From assembly GCA_949752735.1 (NCBI GenBank), contig OX457053.1, forward strand, positions 28,557,497-28,621,496: 64,000 nt of DNA, written 5' to 3'. Below, one piece after another: positions 11,775 to 21,884 of this stretch (position 1 is its first letter; every line of letters begins with the position of its first letter). The stretch is from Lumbricus terrestris. Lineage: Eukaryota; Annelida; Clitellata; Crassiclitellata; Lumbricidae. A program made the position numbers and the translations under genes. A model generated the notes under the pieces. That model did not search any database. It was not told where the DNA came from and was given only the letters and a program-made list of their open reading frames with translations.

Positions 11775-12265
11775 GTGATGTCTGCAATATAGATCGGGTT
11801 CTGCGCTCTGCTGCTCGGCTCATTGGACGAATCCCTAAATTTTCCTCTGTTTCTACCTACATGCGTGATGTGCTGCATTGGTTGCCAATAGCCCAACGCA
11901 TACATTATCGAATTGCAGCCCTGGTTTCTCGCTGTATCCTTAGTTGTGCTCCATCCTACCTGCGACTTCTCTGTCGTCCAGTCTCTGACATTGAAGCGCG
12001 TCGGGCCCTTCGCTCTGCTGCGAAGGGACAACTGCTTGTTCCACGGACTCGCTTAGCTACCAGACAGCGCCGAGCCTTCTCAGTTGTGGGGCCGTCAATC
12101 TGGAATGACCTCCCCCCTAACCTCCATCTCCTTCACCTGACCAGTCAATCCTTATTCCTTAAGTCCCTTAAATCTTTTTTCTTTTGCCGTGGCTGGGCTG
12201 GGAGCGCCTCTGAGTAGTTTCTTGAAGGGGCGCTATATAAATGCTAATAATGAATGAATAATGAA
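11775..12265 (+). mobile_element. L2-like LINE, open C-terminal part of the RT ORF plus tail
   Basis: An uninterrupted frame at 11771-12217 encodes the region after the reverse transcriptase core: RVLRSAARLIGRIPKF, LHWLPIAQRIHYRIAAL, CAPSYLRLLCRPVS, RRAFSVVGPSIWNDLPP. This order is typical of CR1/L2-clade LINEs. It ends GGGAGCGCCTCTGAGTAG, GGGGCGCTATATAAATG and TGAATGAA repeats. The copy is 5' truncated, with no endonuclease or YADD box. Its intact frame suggests a fairly recent insertion. Confidence 0.9.
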
Positions 12266-12599
12266 TGGATGATATGTGTTAATATAATATTATAGACCTA
12301 AATAAATCGTTGTCAACCGATGTTCGATCATTTTAATCAATTATTATTTTTAGTCTCACCGTTGCCAGATCAATTGTAACAATAAATATCCAAAAGTCTT
12401 TGTATATTAAACGACCTTTTGCCGGCATAGTTATGAGTTATTATTTTGGATACGATCAACGCTTTTGATACGAAATGTTTAGAAAATTTCTAATACGAAT
12501 TAAACGGTAATTATATGACGTCATCGTGGTTTCCGTGGTAACTCATTGTATCGGATTAGACCTAAACGGAGGGAGGGAGTCGTTGGAATAGTAAGTAAG

Positions 12600-12920
12600 T
12601 AGCTTAAGTGAGTATAGCCTTTATTACTTCGTTTGCAAACGCACAATGGGACAATGACAAAAAATGCAATTTTACAAATAGAAGAATTGATAAAGTATAT
12701 TAATAGACATGAAAAGTAACGTAAAACAAATGCTAATTTGTATTGTATTTGAGGACTTATAGCTTTTATTACACGTTTGCAAACGCACAATAGGACAATG
12801 ACAGCAAATACAATATAAACTATATAACAAACATAAGAATTGATAAAGTATAGTAATAGACATGAAAAGTAACGTAAAGCAAATGTTGATTTGCATTGTA
12901 TTTAAGGATTTATAAGGATA
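12600..12920 (-). mobile_element. Two tandem ~150 bp copies of a retroelement 3' end
   Basis: The segments 12615-12766 and 12768-12915 share CGTTTGCAAACGCACAAT, GGACAATGACA, AGAATTGATAAAGTATA and GACATGAAAAGTAACGTAAA. The GTTTGCAAACGCACAATGGG core recurs at 46235 next to an (AAGT)n tract, and a looser relative is at 43590. On the minus strand these look like LINE 3' ends with a TTAC-type tail. Confidence 0.6.
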
Positions 12921-13312
12921 GTAGGTCCAGGAAGAGATGTTGAAGAATTTATGGAGACGAGCAGTTAAAGGCACAGCTCTAGGGACAGGCAAGATAAGCA
13001 GAGTGTCGATATTCCTTCCCAGAACAGATGAATGCATGAACTATAGGTCAATAGAAGTTCGGGTAAAGAAGAGGCAGAGCTGCAATTGACCTTCTCAAAT
13101 ACTTTTCTGCTCAAACCGTTCTCACTCTTATTCGACTCCCTGCTACAGTGCTAGGCTACTAGTCCAAACGAGCCAATTTCTTTGTGGGGGCGATGATACA
13201 CACAAATTCCATTCTGGTTAAGTACGTTATGCAATACAGTATACTTCCTATTATAAATTATATATATATAATATAATGTATCTGCATTTTATGTTGCCTT
13301 ATAAATTATAAT
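12921..13312. other. Non-coding, nothing recognised
   Basis: No exon seen. An AT dinucleotide patch lies at 13258-13275. Confidence 0.4.
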
Positions 13313-13314
13313 GT

Positions 13315-13515
13315 GGGGAACGGTGGCGTCGGGGTAAGTTCGGTGCCTTGGAACTGAAAGTTTGCGGGTTCGAATTCACCCTGAACATGTCATTCACTCC
13401 CAACTCTTCACCCGCTTCCGTGTGATATTTCGGTTCAGTGTCCGCGCTGTAGTCGAGAGAGCGCCTCTGAGTAGATTTGGAGGGGCGCTATAGCCATGCA
13501 GTGCTCATACATACA
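13315..13515 (+). mobile_element. tRNA-derived SINE, family 1 (diverged)
   Basis: B-box-like GGGTTCGAATTC at 13364, then CAGTGTCCGCGCTGTAGTCG, GCGCCTCTGAGTAG and GGGGCGCTATAG, with a short CATA tail. There is a deletion in the middle. Confidence 0.8.
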
Positions 13516-13519
13516 TGTA

Positions 13520-14240
13520 CATACAACATTATGGAATATCTCTTGTCGTGCAAAGCTGATATTTTCAGGGCCATGTTTGTACTTACAGGTACATGTATTG
13601 ATTGTTTGATTGATGTGTAATGTTGATACGAGTTCAAGTAGCCTATAACAAGCATAATTTCAAGATGTAGCCTAATGAATAATTCCAACCGACATTCTTA
13701 AATCGCCATTGGTCCTTTTGACCTTTAAGTGCAGACTATTCAGCCATGTATTTATGCATCTATGTAAACCTAAGCACATTTATATATACCTAAACAAATC
13801 AATGTCAGTTGTCAACCGATGTTCGAGAAACTTGATGTAGCCTCTTACAAGTGTGTAAGATTACGTACATGCATGCGTATTTGCATAATTATATTTAAAT
13901 ATTTATATTTGCATAATTGCGCAAGTACATGTGCCTAAATACATAGGCCTACCCACGCACAGTAACGTAAACACAAAAACTGACTTGCGTACGTGTATGC
14001 ATATTCAACTATTCATTAGTATCGTAACCATAATCGTAATCTCCAAATTTCTAAAGCGCTAATCGAAAACCAAGCGCAGGGCACCGGCTTATTCACGAGC
14101 GCTGTACTTTGTGTGTATTCTGTTCATAGGTTATTTTTCTCATCGGAAGTGTGACAGAAATCGACGGCAGCAGCGCTGGTAAATTTGAATAACAATAATA
14201 ATTTTAATTAATTATTAATATATAAAATAATTCAAATGGT
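13520..14240. other. Non-coding, nothing recognised
   Basis: No coding or repeat assignment. Confidence 0.4.
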
Positions 14241-14244
14241 CAAT

Positions 14245-14815
14245 TTTTCAGAGGAAGCCTTTTGGGCGCGAAATGTAGACGTCTTCATTTTCTTAGTCTC
14301 GGCGTATTGAAGGCCTGTCCTCTTCAAAGTTGTCTACTATGGCTATATATAGCGCTGAGTGCGCTGCTCTATGGTGCTGAGACATGGCCAATGATGGTGG
14401 CAAATAGGAGAAGATTGGAGGCAGCGCATCATAGGTGGCTATGAAGAATCTTTCACGTCTCGTGGAGAGACAAGATACCAAATGATAACATCAGAGAAGG
14501 AACGGGGCAAAAGAAACTGGAGAATATCATCAGGAAAAAGCGATTGAATTGGATGGGACACTGGCTACGGATGGGCGAGGATAGAAGAGCCAGCCAGCCA
14601 GCCAGTGAAATGGATTCCCGGAGGGAAGCGTGGGATAGGAATACCAAGAAAGAATTGGAGGGAGACCATACGAGAAGATCTACAGTGTATGGAGAAGAAG
14701 TGGGAGGATGCTGTGGAGGTGGCGAAGGACAGAGGAGAATAGAGAAGCTGCGTTGCCCGATGAGCAGTCCTGCACGGGAAGGACTAAGGACTAAGGCCTA
14801 AGGTATGGTGAATCC
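14245..14815 (+). mobile_element. LINE fragment, C-terminal reverse transcriptase region (decayed)
   Basis: Reading across frames gives ALLYGAETW, RRRLEAAHHRWL, then RLNWMGHWLRMGEDRRAS and a basic tail. This is the usual order at the C-terminus of RTE/CR1-type reverse transcriptases. Frameshifts and stops break it. It ends with GGACTAAGGACTAAGGCCTAAGG, a short tandem tail also seen at 23700-23735. Confidence 0.75.
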
Positions 14816-14934
14816 ATAAATCCGTTAGTTGGGCTCTGTAGGAGCAAGAATTCGGGTGCAGCCTACACGAGAACCGATGATTAGAGACTCCTCCAGTTTT
14901 CTTACCATTTCTTGCTACCTAGCTCGTTAGCCCA

Positions 14935-15190
14935 CGTTAGCTACATCGGTAAGAGAGCTGGCGGCCGCGCGTCTGTGGAAGAGAGCGTGAGGGTCGCGGT
15001 TCGAATCCCGAAGGTGGCTATTTCAGAGATTTAAAATCTCGGGCTAGCACGGTCCGTCCACGGGGACCTAAATGGCGTGGCGTCCATTCAAACGGGCGAG
15101 CGGTGGTGAAGGATCTCACGCTTATGGTCGAGGTCATAAGACAGCCGCTATATAAAAATCCGATTACATTTACATTTTACATTTACCTAT
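14935..15190 (+). mobile_element. tRNA-derived SINE, family 2
   Basis: B-box GGTTCGAATCC at about 14998 preceded by a tRNA-like head (GGTAAGAGAGCTGGCGGCCG). The body includes GGTCCGTCCACGGGGACC. The tail is built of ATTTACATTTTACATTTAC. The body differs from family 1. Confidence 0.6.
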
Positions 15191-15343
15191 AGATGATTAA
15201 CTCTATGTTGTAATGCTCAAAAGTTGCTGCATCGCTTACGCTATCACAGAGAGCACTTCTTCTGAGTGTATCTTGAAGAGGGGCCATAATATGGATGTCT
15301 GATTACTATAACAATTGCAATATTGTTTTATACTTCATTTCAG

Positions 15344-15754
15344 TCTCTCAAGCGACCGGCGTGGTGGCAGATCTTGATGCCGTGAACACGACCGCCCTAC
15401 AGCTGATCTGGGATTCTCAACAGAAGCCTGATAACATCAGCATCGAACGTTATGTGATCGATGCGGATAACATGCATGCAGAAATAACTTCTGATAATGA
15501 AACGAGTTCTTACAACTACACAATTACAGGCCTAGAGCCTGGAGTGAATTATAATGTCACCTTGATCGTTGTCTACACTCAAGAGATTGAAGCTACAACA
15601 GTGGCTCAAGAAACAACTACAGTCACGGTGCTTGAAACATCCACTACAAGCGCACTTACTACTCAGTCGAGCGTTCTCTCTTCAACCAGCGTTGCTTCAG
15701 CATTGAGAGAGCGGGCTACTTTCGAGGAACCAATCTATCTCTTCAATAACACTT
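15344..15754 (+). CDS. R3 phosphatase exon: FN3 domain 1 plus Thr/Ser linker
   Basis: Acceptor TTTCAG at 15338-15343 and donor GTAAGT at 15755, phase 1 at both ends. Residues about 3-85 form an FN3 fold: LQLIW core Trp strand, YNYTITGLEPGVNYNVTL with the conserved Leu and Tyr. A Thr/Ser-rich linker of about 45 residues follows, probably O-glycosylated. There are several N-X-T/S sequons. A second possible donor at 15788 would give phase 0 and does not fit the next exon. Confidence 0.9.
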
Positions 15755-15899
15755 GTAAGTCCACAACCAGAACAATTGACCCATTGCCAAAAGTAAGTCC
15801 CACATACCAGCAGCATAGATAAACTGATGCTCGTAAATACAAATGGCTGATGTCTGATTACAATAACAATTGCATCATTGTTTTATATTTCAGTTCATT

Positions 15900-16050
15900 A
15901 TTGATTCACATTTCATTTCATTTTTGTTTTATATTTCATTTAATTTTTTGATTGTTTTGTATTTTATTTAATTATTGTTTTTTTTATATAATTATATATA
16001 GACCTATATTTATTATTGTTATTTTATTATTATTTGTTTTTTATATTTAA
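15900..16050. other. T-rich intron tract
   Basis: Long T-rich, partly repeated ATTTCATTT/TATTTAATT sequence ending in TTTCAG at 16057. No coding sequence follows this potential acceptor in the expected frame, so I do not call an exon. Confidence 0.5.
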
Positions 16051-16054
16051 TTTC

Positions 16055-16378
16055 AGCCAAGAATGAACTCAATCGGTTTGTAGACCAATAGGTCAGATAA
16101 TACACGCAAGTCACATAGATCAGATTAGTTTCGTAAGATTAGAAATATTATACTTTGGATGAAATTAGATTAATTAATTAATTTATGTATTTACTTATTC
16201 GGTAGTAATTATGACTACCGAATAAATAAATAAATAAATAAATTAATTAATTAACCTAATTTCATCCGAAGTATAATAATTCTAATCTTACGAAACTAAT
16301 CTAATCTATGTGATTTGCATGTATTATCTGACCTATATTGGTCTACAAACCGTTTGAGTTCATTCAGAACAATAATGC
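16055..16378. repeat. Large near-perfect palindrome (fold-back element)
   Basis: Arms of about 155 bp, centred near 16212 (GTAGTAATTATGACTAC). The left arm starts GAATGAACTCAATCGGTTTG and the right arm ends with its inverse. The inner arms are TTAATTAA and AAATAAAT-rich. No coding sequence. Confidence 0.9.
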
Positions 16379-16984
16379 ATGCAAGTCACTGAAGACAGTG
16401 GAAATAATAAAAGCTGGTTACATAGGGCAACCTAAGGGGGTGGCTGATCTAGCCAGCCACGGCCCATGAGGCTCCCTATAGATTGATCAGATCAAGCAGG
16501 CCAAACTCGGAAAAGACCGAACCAGATAGCCTACGAATAGACTGGACACAGTTCAGATTTATCTACTGTCGCTTTAGTCAATATATATATAGACAGGACT
16601 CACTTATGTTAACTAAAATGCCATCAGTAAATAGGTGAGTGATCTTTCATGCAGTAAAACCAACTGAAACCATAGATCATGTAACGCTGACCATTATTAC
16701 TGGGCGTCGAATGTAGGAGGCACTTGGGCAAAGTCCACTCGCCGTTTGTCATTTGCTATCTCTTAAATGTATTATTCATGCCAGGGTCTACATGTACTAC
16801 CCCCCCCCCCTGTAAGCAGTCTGCTTCCATCTCCCTATGGCGTACCGTAGTAGGCCCTGATTCATGCGACGTGGATGATCGGTATACATTGCGAAATGAG
16901 TTTGTCCTCGAGTATAATACAGAAGCTAATGAAGCTGGATACCTGGTTACATGTGCATCTATATGTATTCCTACCTCTGTAGGA

Positions 16985-16985
16985 C

Positions 16986-17032
<47 letters not shown>

Positions 17033-17100
17033 CCTAGGTATATATATAGCCTAGGTATATATTCCTAGCTCTATTATAGGACTGGGCATCTACAGCCTAG
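16985..17100. repeat. (AT)n microsatellite and TAGCCTAGGTATAT repeats
   Basis: An AT tract at 16989-17031 is followed by two copies of a TATATAGCCTAGG unit and degenerate ATTCCTA copies. Confidence 0.9.
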
Positions 17101-17403
17101 GTATTCCTATAGGTCTGTTATTGTGCTATTGTTTGTCCGTATACATAGTCTTGCAAAAGATGTGTGTGTGTGTGTGTGTTTGAAGAACGGTGGAATATGC
17201 AAGATTCCAATACACCGAAATATCTTTGGTCACGAGTTCTGGTAGTAACACCAGTCTATGCTCTTCTCAACAGAAACTGTTGTTGAAGACTTGACGACAA
17301 GCGAATGCGCAATTGCGCATGGCTATCGGTTTTCGTCTATAGATTACGATGTCTGTGCTGTGCATAGGAGTACTTGAGATTCGATGGTTTTGGCCAATGG
17401 GCC

Positions 17404-17463
17404 CGACGGTCCCATTAGAGCCAGGACGGAAAGATTCCGCCCAGTGGCTCTAATGGGACCGAT
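17404..17463. other. 16 bp perfect stem-loop
   Basis: GGTCCCATTAGAGCCA and its exact inverse TGGCTCTAATGGGACC, separated by about 22 bp that can pair further (GGACGGAA / TTCCGCC). It could be an RNA hairpin or a small fold-back element. No other copy was noticed in the window. Confidence 0.7.
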
Positions 17464-17744
17464 AGTCAAGTTATCGTAAGTGAGCTAATACTGCGAATCC
17501 TTATCGGAGCTGGATTCATCCATGCTAAGGAACGAGTTCTGCGAATAAGAGCTATAGAGGCAGCAGAAAAACTAAACGATTACTCTATTTCTCCATTTAT
17601 CTCTGTTTCAATACAAAACAAACGCTTTCACAGCCCCTTTTGACACTCAGCATGACAGCAACGAAGGTCAGGCATTCCTGAAACATGCATTTGATAAGAT
17701 TTGAAACCCCTATGGGATTACACGTACGTCAAGTATATAATCTG

Positions 17745-17895
17745 AATGGACTTCCCTTGACTATGCGACACCTCCCAAGCTCTTCTCAATTTCACAAACT
17801 GTTGAAGACTATTTTTTCGCTTGATCTCGGCCGGGAGCGCCTCTGAGTAGATACCTTGAAGGGGCGCTATATAAATTGCGATTGATTGATAATCT
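17745..17895 (+). mobile_element. L2-like LINE 3' end, GATT-tail subfamily
   Basis: GGACTTCCCTTGACTATG, CTGTTGAAGACT, GGGAGCGCCTCTGAGTAG and GGGGCGCTATATAAATT, then GATTGATTGAT. It is nearly identical to the end of the longer copy at 61840-62760. Confidence 0.85.
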
Positions 17896-17977
17896 AAAAA
17901 ATAGCAACATCAGAACAATGATATTAATAACAAAGATGAAGACCACATTCTCATATTACTATGTTTGTTTTAAACAG

Positions 17978-18250
17978 ATCCAGCGTCTCCGACCGACGTT
18001 ACGTTGACTGGAAGAGATACGAAATCACTGACCTTCACCTGGAACCAAGAGGGCAAAGCGGACGACTGCTACATGTGGATAGACGATGCAACCACGATAA
18101 CGACTGACGACTGCTCCTTCCATTCAAATGGAAGCGCTACTGGAACAATAAGCAACCTTCCTGTGGCTGGAAAAGAATACACGGTCCAGATCGTTTCAGT
18201 AAGCGGCGGACTTAACAGCAGCAATGCCTCCACGACTCGGCAGAGAACAC
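17978..18250 (+). CDS. R3 phosphatase exon: FN3 domain 2
   Basis: Acceptor AAACAG at 17972-17977 and donor GTGAGA at 18251, phase 1-1, 91 codons. Begins PASPTDVTLTGRD; core LTFTWNQEGKADDCYMWI and the loop ISNLPVAGKEYTVQIVSV contain the FN3 Trp, Leu and Tyr positions. One FN3 domain per exon. A CAT/CGT microsatellite starts about 20 bases after the donor; the His-rich open frame beyond it is read-through. Confidence 0.92.
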
Positions 18251-18261
18251 GTGAGAATGCT

Positions 18262-18356
18262 ACAGCGTACCAATCCTCGTCATCATCGCATCATCATCAA
18301 CATTATTATCATCATCATAGTCGTCATCGTCATCGTGATCGTCATCATCATCGTCG

Positions 18357-18400
<44 letters not shown>

Positions 18401-18535
18401 GTCGTCGTCGTCGTCGTCGTCGTCGTCATCGTCATCATCATCATCATCATCATCCTCATCATCATCATCATCATCGTCGTCGTCATCATCATCGTCGTCG
18501 TCATCATCGTATCGTATCGTATCGTATCTGACCAT
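18262..18535. repeat. (CAT/CGT)n microsatellite
   Basis: Imperfect CATCAT blocks alternate with CGTCGT blocks, ending in CGTAT repeats. It lies directly inside the intron after the FN3-2 donor. Confidence 0.97.
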
Positions 18536-18760
18536 TTGTAAAGCGCTTCTTGCAGCAAGAGCCTTTCAGAAGCGCTCCCAGTGCGTGCAACTCCGAGAGA
18601 AAAGGCAGGTCTTTAGACAAGAGAAAGATGACGAAAGACTACCAGAGAGGATGGCAGAGCGAACGGATGGGAGAAGACCATTCCATAGGGAGGGACCTAT
18701 GCAGGCAAATGATCTGGATTGAGCCATGGCGGTCCTGACGCGAGGAACAAAGAGTTCAAG
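18536..18760. mobile_element. Possible retroelement fragment
   Basis: Contains TAAAGCGCTTCTTGCAGC and CAGAAGCGCTCCCAG, resembling the GCGC hairpin region of LINE or SINE ends, then an unplaced sequence to a CATCAT tract. Weak assignment. Confidence 0.3.
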
Positions 18761-19028
18761 CCATCATCATCATCAGCGTCACTGTTGCTGTTATGGCACT
18801 ACTTAGTAGCCTACTTAAACTTCTTCCTCATCAACATTGTCGTCGTCATCATCTTCATCAACATCACTTTTGCGCTTACAGCACTACTCGATTAGTTAAG
18901 TTCACCTAGGCTGTACAAATCTGTAGAAGTTGGAGGAATTACTCGGTTACTGTGTTTCGAACGGACGGACATTTCACGTTTGTCTCTATGCATAATGTTT
19001 ATTATAGAAATGTATAACTATTGTCATC

Positions 19029-19212
19029 CAATCAATCAGCCAATCAATCAGTCTATCAATCAGTCAATCAATCAGTCAATCAGTCAATCAATCAGTCAAT
19101 CAATCAATCAACCAATCAATCAGTCAACCAATCAGTCCATTAATCAATCAGTCAATCAATCAGTCAATCAATCAGTCAATCAATCAGTCAATCAATCACT
19201 CAATCAATCAAC
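19029..19212. repeat. (AATC)n microsatellite, AATCAATCAGTC units
   Basis: Tandem AATC with regular GTC variants, giving a higher-order unit. The Asn/Gln/Ser frame is an artefact. Confidence 0.97.
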
Positions 19213-19518
19213 ATGGTTTATTTTGTAGCCTAATTTGACACGTTAGGTTTACATATCAAGGCAACTCTGCTATAAAAAGGAAGCCCGAATTGATGACAAA
19301 GACAATCCGCCAACTAGGACACTAAAATATCGATTTAATTCTTTGGATAATTACGTTTCTGGTCTTTACTAAGCCTTACCATATCAACAATTCAACATGC
19401 AGTGATCAAAGAAAGCGAAAATAACTTTACATGTTTTTTTATTTAGACTATTTATTTATTGAATTGTATGTAGTGAATGTTAACGAAATGATAATTATTG
19501 TCGCTTAATGTTTTGTAG

Positions 19519-19833
19519 TACCTCCGAATCCCAGTGCTCCTCAATGCATATCGCAGACCAACGCATCTTTTACCTTCGAGATTCAACCGCCTTATGACCA
19601 TTCACCCGGCAGTTTTGAACTGGACGAATATGATATTTTCGTCCAATCCTTGATTTACCTTTTCCCGTACAATTCCACGACACAAGAGAGCGTTGTCAAT
19701 AAGTCATCCGAAAATATACAGATGATTATAAACGATGCTGGTATTACGGCCGGGGTCACGTATGCCATCACTCTGACTTCCAGAGTCGCAGGTGTCAGCA
19801 GCGCCGGCAGCAATAGCAGTAAATGCGTAACAG
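19519..19833 (+). CDS. R3 phosphatase exon: FN3 domain 3
   Basis: Acceptor TTGTAG at 19513-19518 and donor GTAATT at 19834, phase 1-1, 315 bases. Begins PPNPSAPQCISQTNASFTF; the later strand AGITAGVTYAITLTSRVAG carries the conserved Tyr. Extra Cys residues near both ends (QCIS and KCVTG) could form a disulfide within the domain. Confidence 0.92.
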
Positions 19834-20004
19834 GTAATTATTCACATTTCCCAGCAGATAACTATGTTGCGTTATATTATATTTAACAGGTAAACGTATT
19901 GAGGCAGATATCGGAGGCTAATAATTTTTTATAATTGACATGAGCTGCGTTTATTAGGCTACATCTGAGGAATCAAACTTTGATTTAAGAAATCTCTCAA
20001 GTCT

Positions 20005-20170
20005 GTTTTTTTCGTGGCTGAGCTGGAAGCGCTCCTGAGTAGATCTCTTAATAGGGTGCTATATATAAGTCCATAAAAAACTGATCCGAGTGGCCGACCC
20101 CTCCCCTGCGAGGGATCAATTCCAGCCGGAAGGAAAAGAAGAAGAAGATAAGTCCATAGAATGAATGAAT
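20005..20170 (+). mobile_element. L2-like LINE 3' end interrupted by a small insertion
   Basis: GCTCCTGAGTAG and GGGTGCTATATATAAG, then a GAATGAATG tail after the insertion. The 72 bp inserted at 20076-20147 is described separately. Confidence 0.75.
20076..20147 (+). mobile_element. 72 bp retro-insertion with 11 bp target duplication
   Basis: Flanked by identical ATAAGTCCATA copies at 20065-20075 and 20148-20158. The body looks tRNA-like (CCGAGTGGCCGA, GAGGGATCAATTCC) and ends in GAAGAAGAAG, like the tail of the LINE at 46405-47480. Probably a very short SINE. Confidence 0.7.
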
Positions 20171-20218
20171 ATTATTCCCAAGCATTTTAAGATCGTAATA
20201 CATGTACTTGGTTTTCAG

Positions 20219-20383
20219 AGCCGAATGTTCCGCTTATAAACGGCATCGTCGAAACAACGGAGGAGAAGGTCAAAGCCACGTGGCAAACACCTTCTGGCTA
20301 TTTCGATGGCTTCAACGTATCTTGCGTTGGACAGAATTTGGCCAAAAATGCTTTTGCTATCAAACATCAAAATCAAACATCAA
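20219..20383 (+). CDS. R3 phosphatase exon: FN3 domain 4, first half
   Basis: Acceptor TTTCAG at 20213-20218 and donor GTAAGT at 20384, phase 1-1. The frame is PNVPLINGIVETTEEKVKAT then WQTPSGYFDGFNVSC, the A to C strands of an FN3 domain with the core Trp. The open frame that begins with an ATG at 20202 is a different, false frame. Joined with 21417-21551 it gives exactly 300 bases, one full FN3 domain. Confidence 0.88.
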
Positions 20384-20498
20384 GTAAGTCAAACGCTGAC
20401 GATATTGCTCAGTAAGCTTATTCATTCCTAAACATTCTCGAACTTAAACTCATTAGAACCTAATTAACGAGTAAATTATTCAAGGTGTACCAGTGTTT

Positions 20499-20877
20499 AT
20501 AGGCAAACAACAGACTTCAGATGCGCTATAAATGCAGGTGTGATGATAGTGGAGTAGCCAGGAATTTATGATGGGGTGGGGGGAGTTTCGGGGTTTTATT
20601 GCCTGGCCGGATGCCCTTTCTGACACAAACCCAACAGTAGGCCTATTACAGTAAATAAAAATGGAAAAAAGTAACAAAGGGAATAAAGTAAGAAAAACAA
20701 TTGTTACTGCAAGCAATTGTTTTGTTTTCTTATTTAGGTGGGTAAATAAACTTCAAAAAACTTTTCCCCTAGGCCAATGGGGGTTTTTAACCCCGAACCC
20801 CCTTGTCTACGCCACTAGTCTCAGTCTTCATAGGCAAACAACAGACTTCAGATGGGTTATAAATGCAGGCGTTATGA
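20499..20877. repeat. 48 bp direct repeats flanking a miniature element
   Basis: 20499-20547 and 20829-20877 share ATAGGCAAACAACAGACTTC and TATAAATGCAGG with four or so differences. The hAT-like element at 20546-20816 lies between them. The duplication is far longer than a normal target duplication. Confidence 0.8.
20546..20816 (+). mobile_element. hAT-like miniature element, CAGTGGCGTAG family (copy)
   Basis: The left end is TAGTGGAGTAGCCAGGAATT and the right end CTTGTCTACGCCACTA. The interior matches the intact copy at 25590-25835, including AACAATTGTTACTGCAAGC and the stretch before TTATTTAGG. The tips are mutated and no target duplication remains. Confidence 0.75.
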
Positions 20878-20993
20878 TAATTTTGAAGCGCTTCGGACTC
20901 CGTTATAAATTGCCAGCTTCTATTTTCATGGACTCGATTAAACTGCCAAGAAAAGTCGAGCTTTCTCCATTGTAGATTCGTCCATCTCGGATG

Positions 20994-21312
20994 CAAGGGC
21001 GGATACAGAAATTTTCGAAGGGGGGGCCAAAATGTTTTTTTAGTCATTGTCCAATTTTCCGGGAAGAGATATACCATTTCAACCGCCGAGAAAACTGATG
21101 ACCTTTTTTAGTCGTCATCCATAGTCGTCATGGTAAATCGAACGGGGGGGGGCACGTCCCATACGATTTTGTAATAGGGGGGCCTGATGTCCTGTTTTTC
21201 TCTCCCGCTACATTTATTTAATGGCTTGTTGAAACCAAATGAAGGGGCCACGTCCCATGCAATTTTTACATGGGGGGCCATGGCCGGATTGGCCCCCCTG
21301 GATCCGACCCTG
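20994..21312 (+). mobile_element. hAT-like miniature element, CAAGGGCGGATACAG family
   Basis: Starts CAAGGGCGGATACAG and ends CTGGATCCGACCCTG. Perfect 8 bp duplication CTCGGATG at 20986-20993 and 21313-21320. The interior contains the TGATGACCTTTTTTAGTC module shared with other hAT-like elements here. Confidence 0.9.
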
Positions 21313-21416
21313 CTCGGATGACCTCCATTCAAAGCTCTGATTATTACATCTGATCAATCAAACTTTGTTTCACAACTCTCTCATAAAATATGTCATTGGT
21401 TGCATGTGTGTTTTAG

Positions 21417-21551
21417 GTGACTCATCGCAACAGCTGGATGCTGAATGCATTGCTGTAACTGCTGGAGCTCTCTACCAAGTCAACGTCGTTTCCATTCTTT
21501 TTAATCAATCCCTAACATCGAAAGCGTCTGAATCGGTTTCCAATGTTACAG
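21417..21551 (+). CDS. R3 phosphatase exon: FN3 domain 4, second half
   Basis: Acceptor TTTTAG at 21411-21416 and donor GTCTGA at 21552, phase 1-1. Encodes the D-G strands: DAECIAVTAGALYQVNVVSI with the conserved Tyr, ending SESVSNVTG. 135 bases. Confidence 0.9.
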
Positions 21552-21585
21552 GTCTGAATCAAATTACATGTTGTAGGCCTAATAG

Positions 21586-21655
21586 AAAATAATAATAATA
21601 ATAGTAATAATAATATTTATAACTATTAATATTATTAATATTATTATTATTTACC
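21586..21655. repeat. (AAT/ATT)n microsatellite
   Basis: AAT units turning into ATT units, adjoining the 3' end of an RLE LINE fragment. Confidence 0.95.
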
Positions 21656-21850
21656 CGAGGTATTTATGATCCCGCAGACGTTCAAAACTACCTCCGGAAA
21701 TGGGAGTGGTGTTACTTTGGAACGGCCTCATCTTCATCAAGATTTTGTTTTGTAAAAGTTCCCATGAAGGCAGCCGCATTAGAGCGCTGAATGGTAATAG
21801 AGAGGCGTTGGGAGAGATGGCAGGTCAATGTAGGGTTTCCGATGAATATT
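21656..21850 (-). mobile_element. RLE-type LINE, 3' end fragment
   Basis: The minus strand matches the C-terminus and 3' UTR of the copy at 26200-27808 (plus-strand motifs CCGAGGTATTTATGATCCC, AGCGCTGAATGGTAATAGAG). Its 3' side abuts the AAT/ATT tract, as in the other copies. Confidence 0.7.
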
Positions 21851-21884
21851 GTTATCGTTATTGAGTTTTTATATAGCGCGCCTT

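Noticed and set aside
14935..15010. Functional tRNA gene
   Set aside because: A B-box is present but no cloverleaf with paired acceptor stem was found; the body and tail fit a SINE. The same judgement was made for the family-1 SINE copies.
15788..15793. Second donor GTAAGT after the FN3-1 exon
   Set aside because: Would end in phase 0, whereas the next exon enters in phase 1; the donor at 15755 fits.
16057..16130. Exon after TTTCAG at 16057
   Set aside because: The sequence following is the arm of the large palindrome, with stops in the required phase and no FN3 character.
18251..18541. His-rich and Asp-rich frames following the FN3-2 exon
   Set aside because: Read-through of the donor at 18251 into a CAT/CGT microsatellite; the opposite strand gives poly-Asp by the same cause.
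20202..20387. ATG-initiated 61-codon frame
   Set aside because: Wrong frame across the FN3-4 exon; the real frame starts at the acceptor and reads PNVPLINGIVETTEE.
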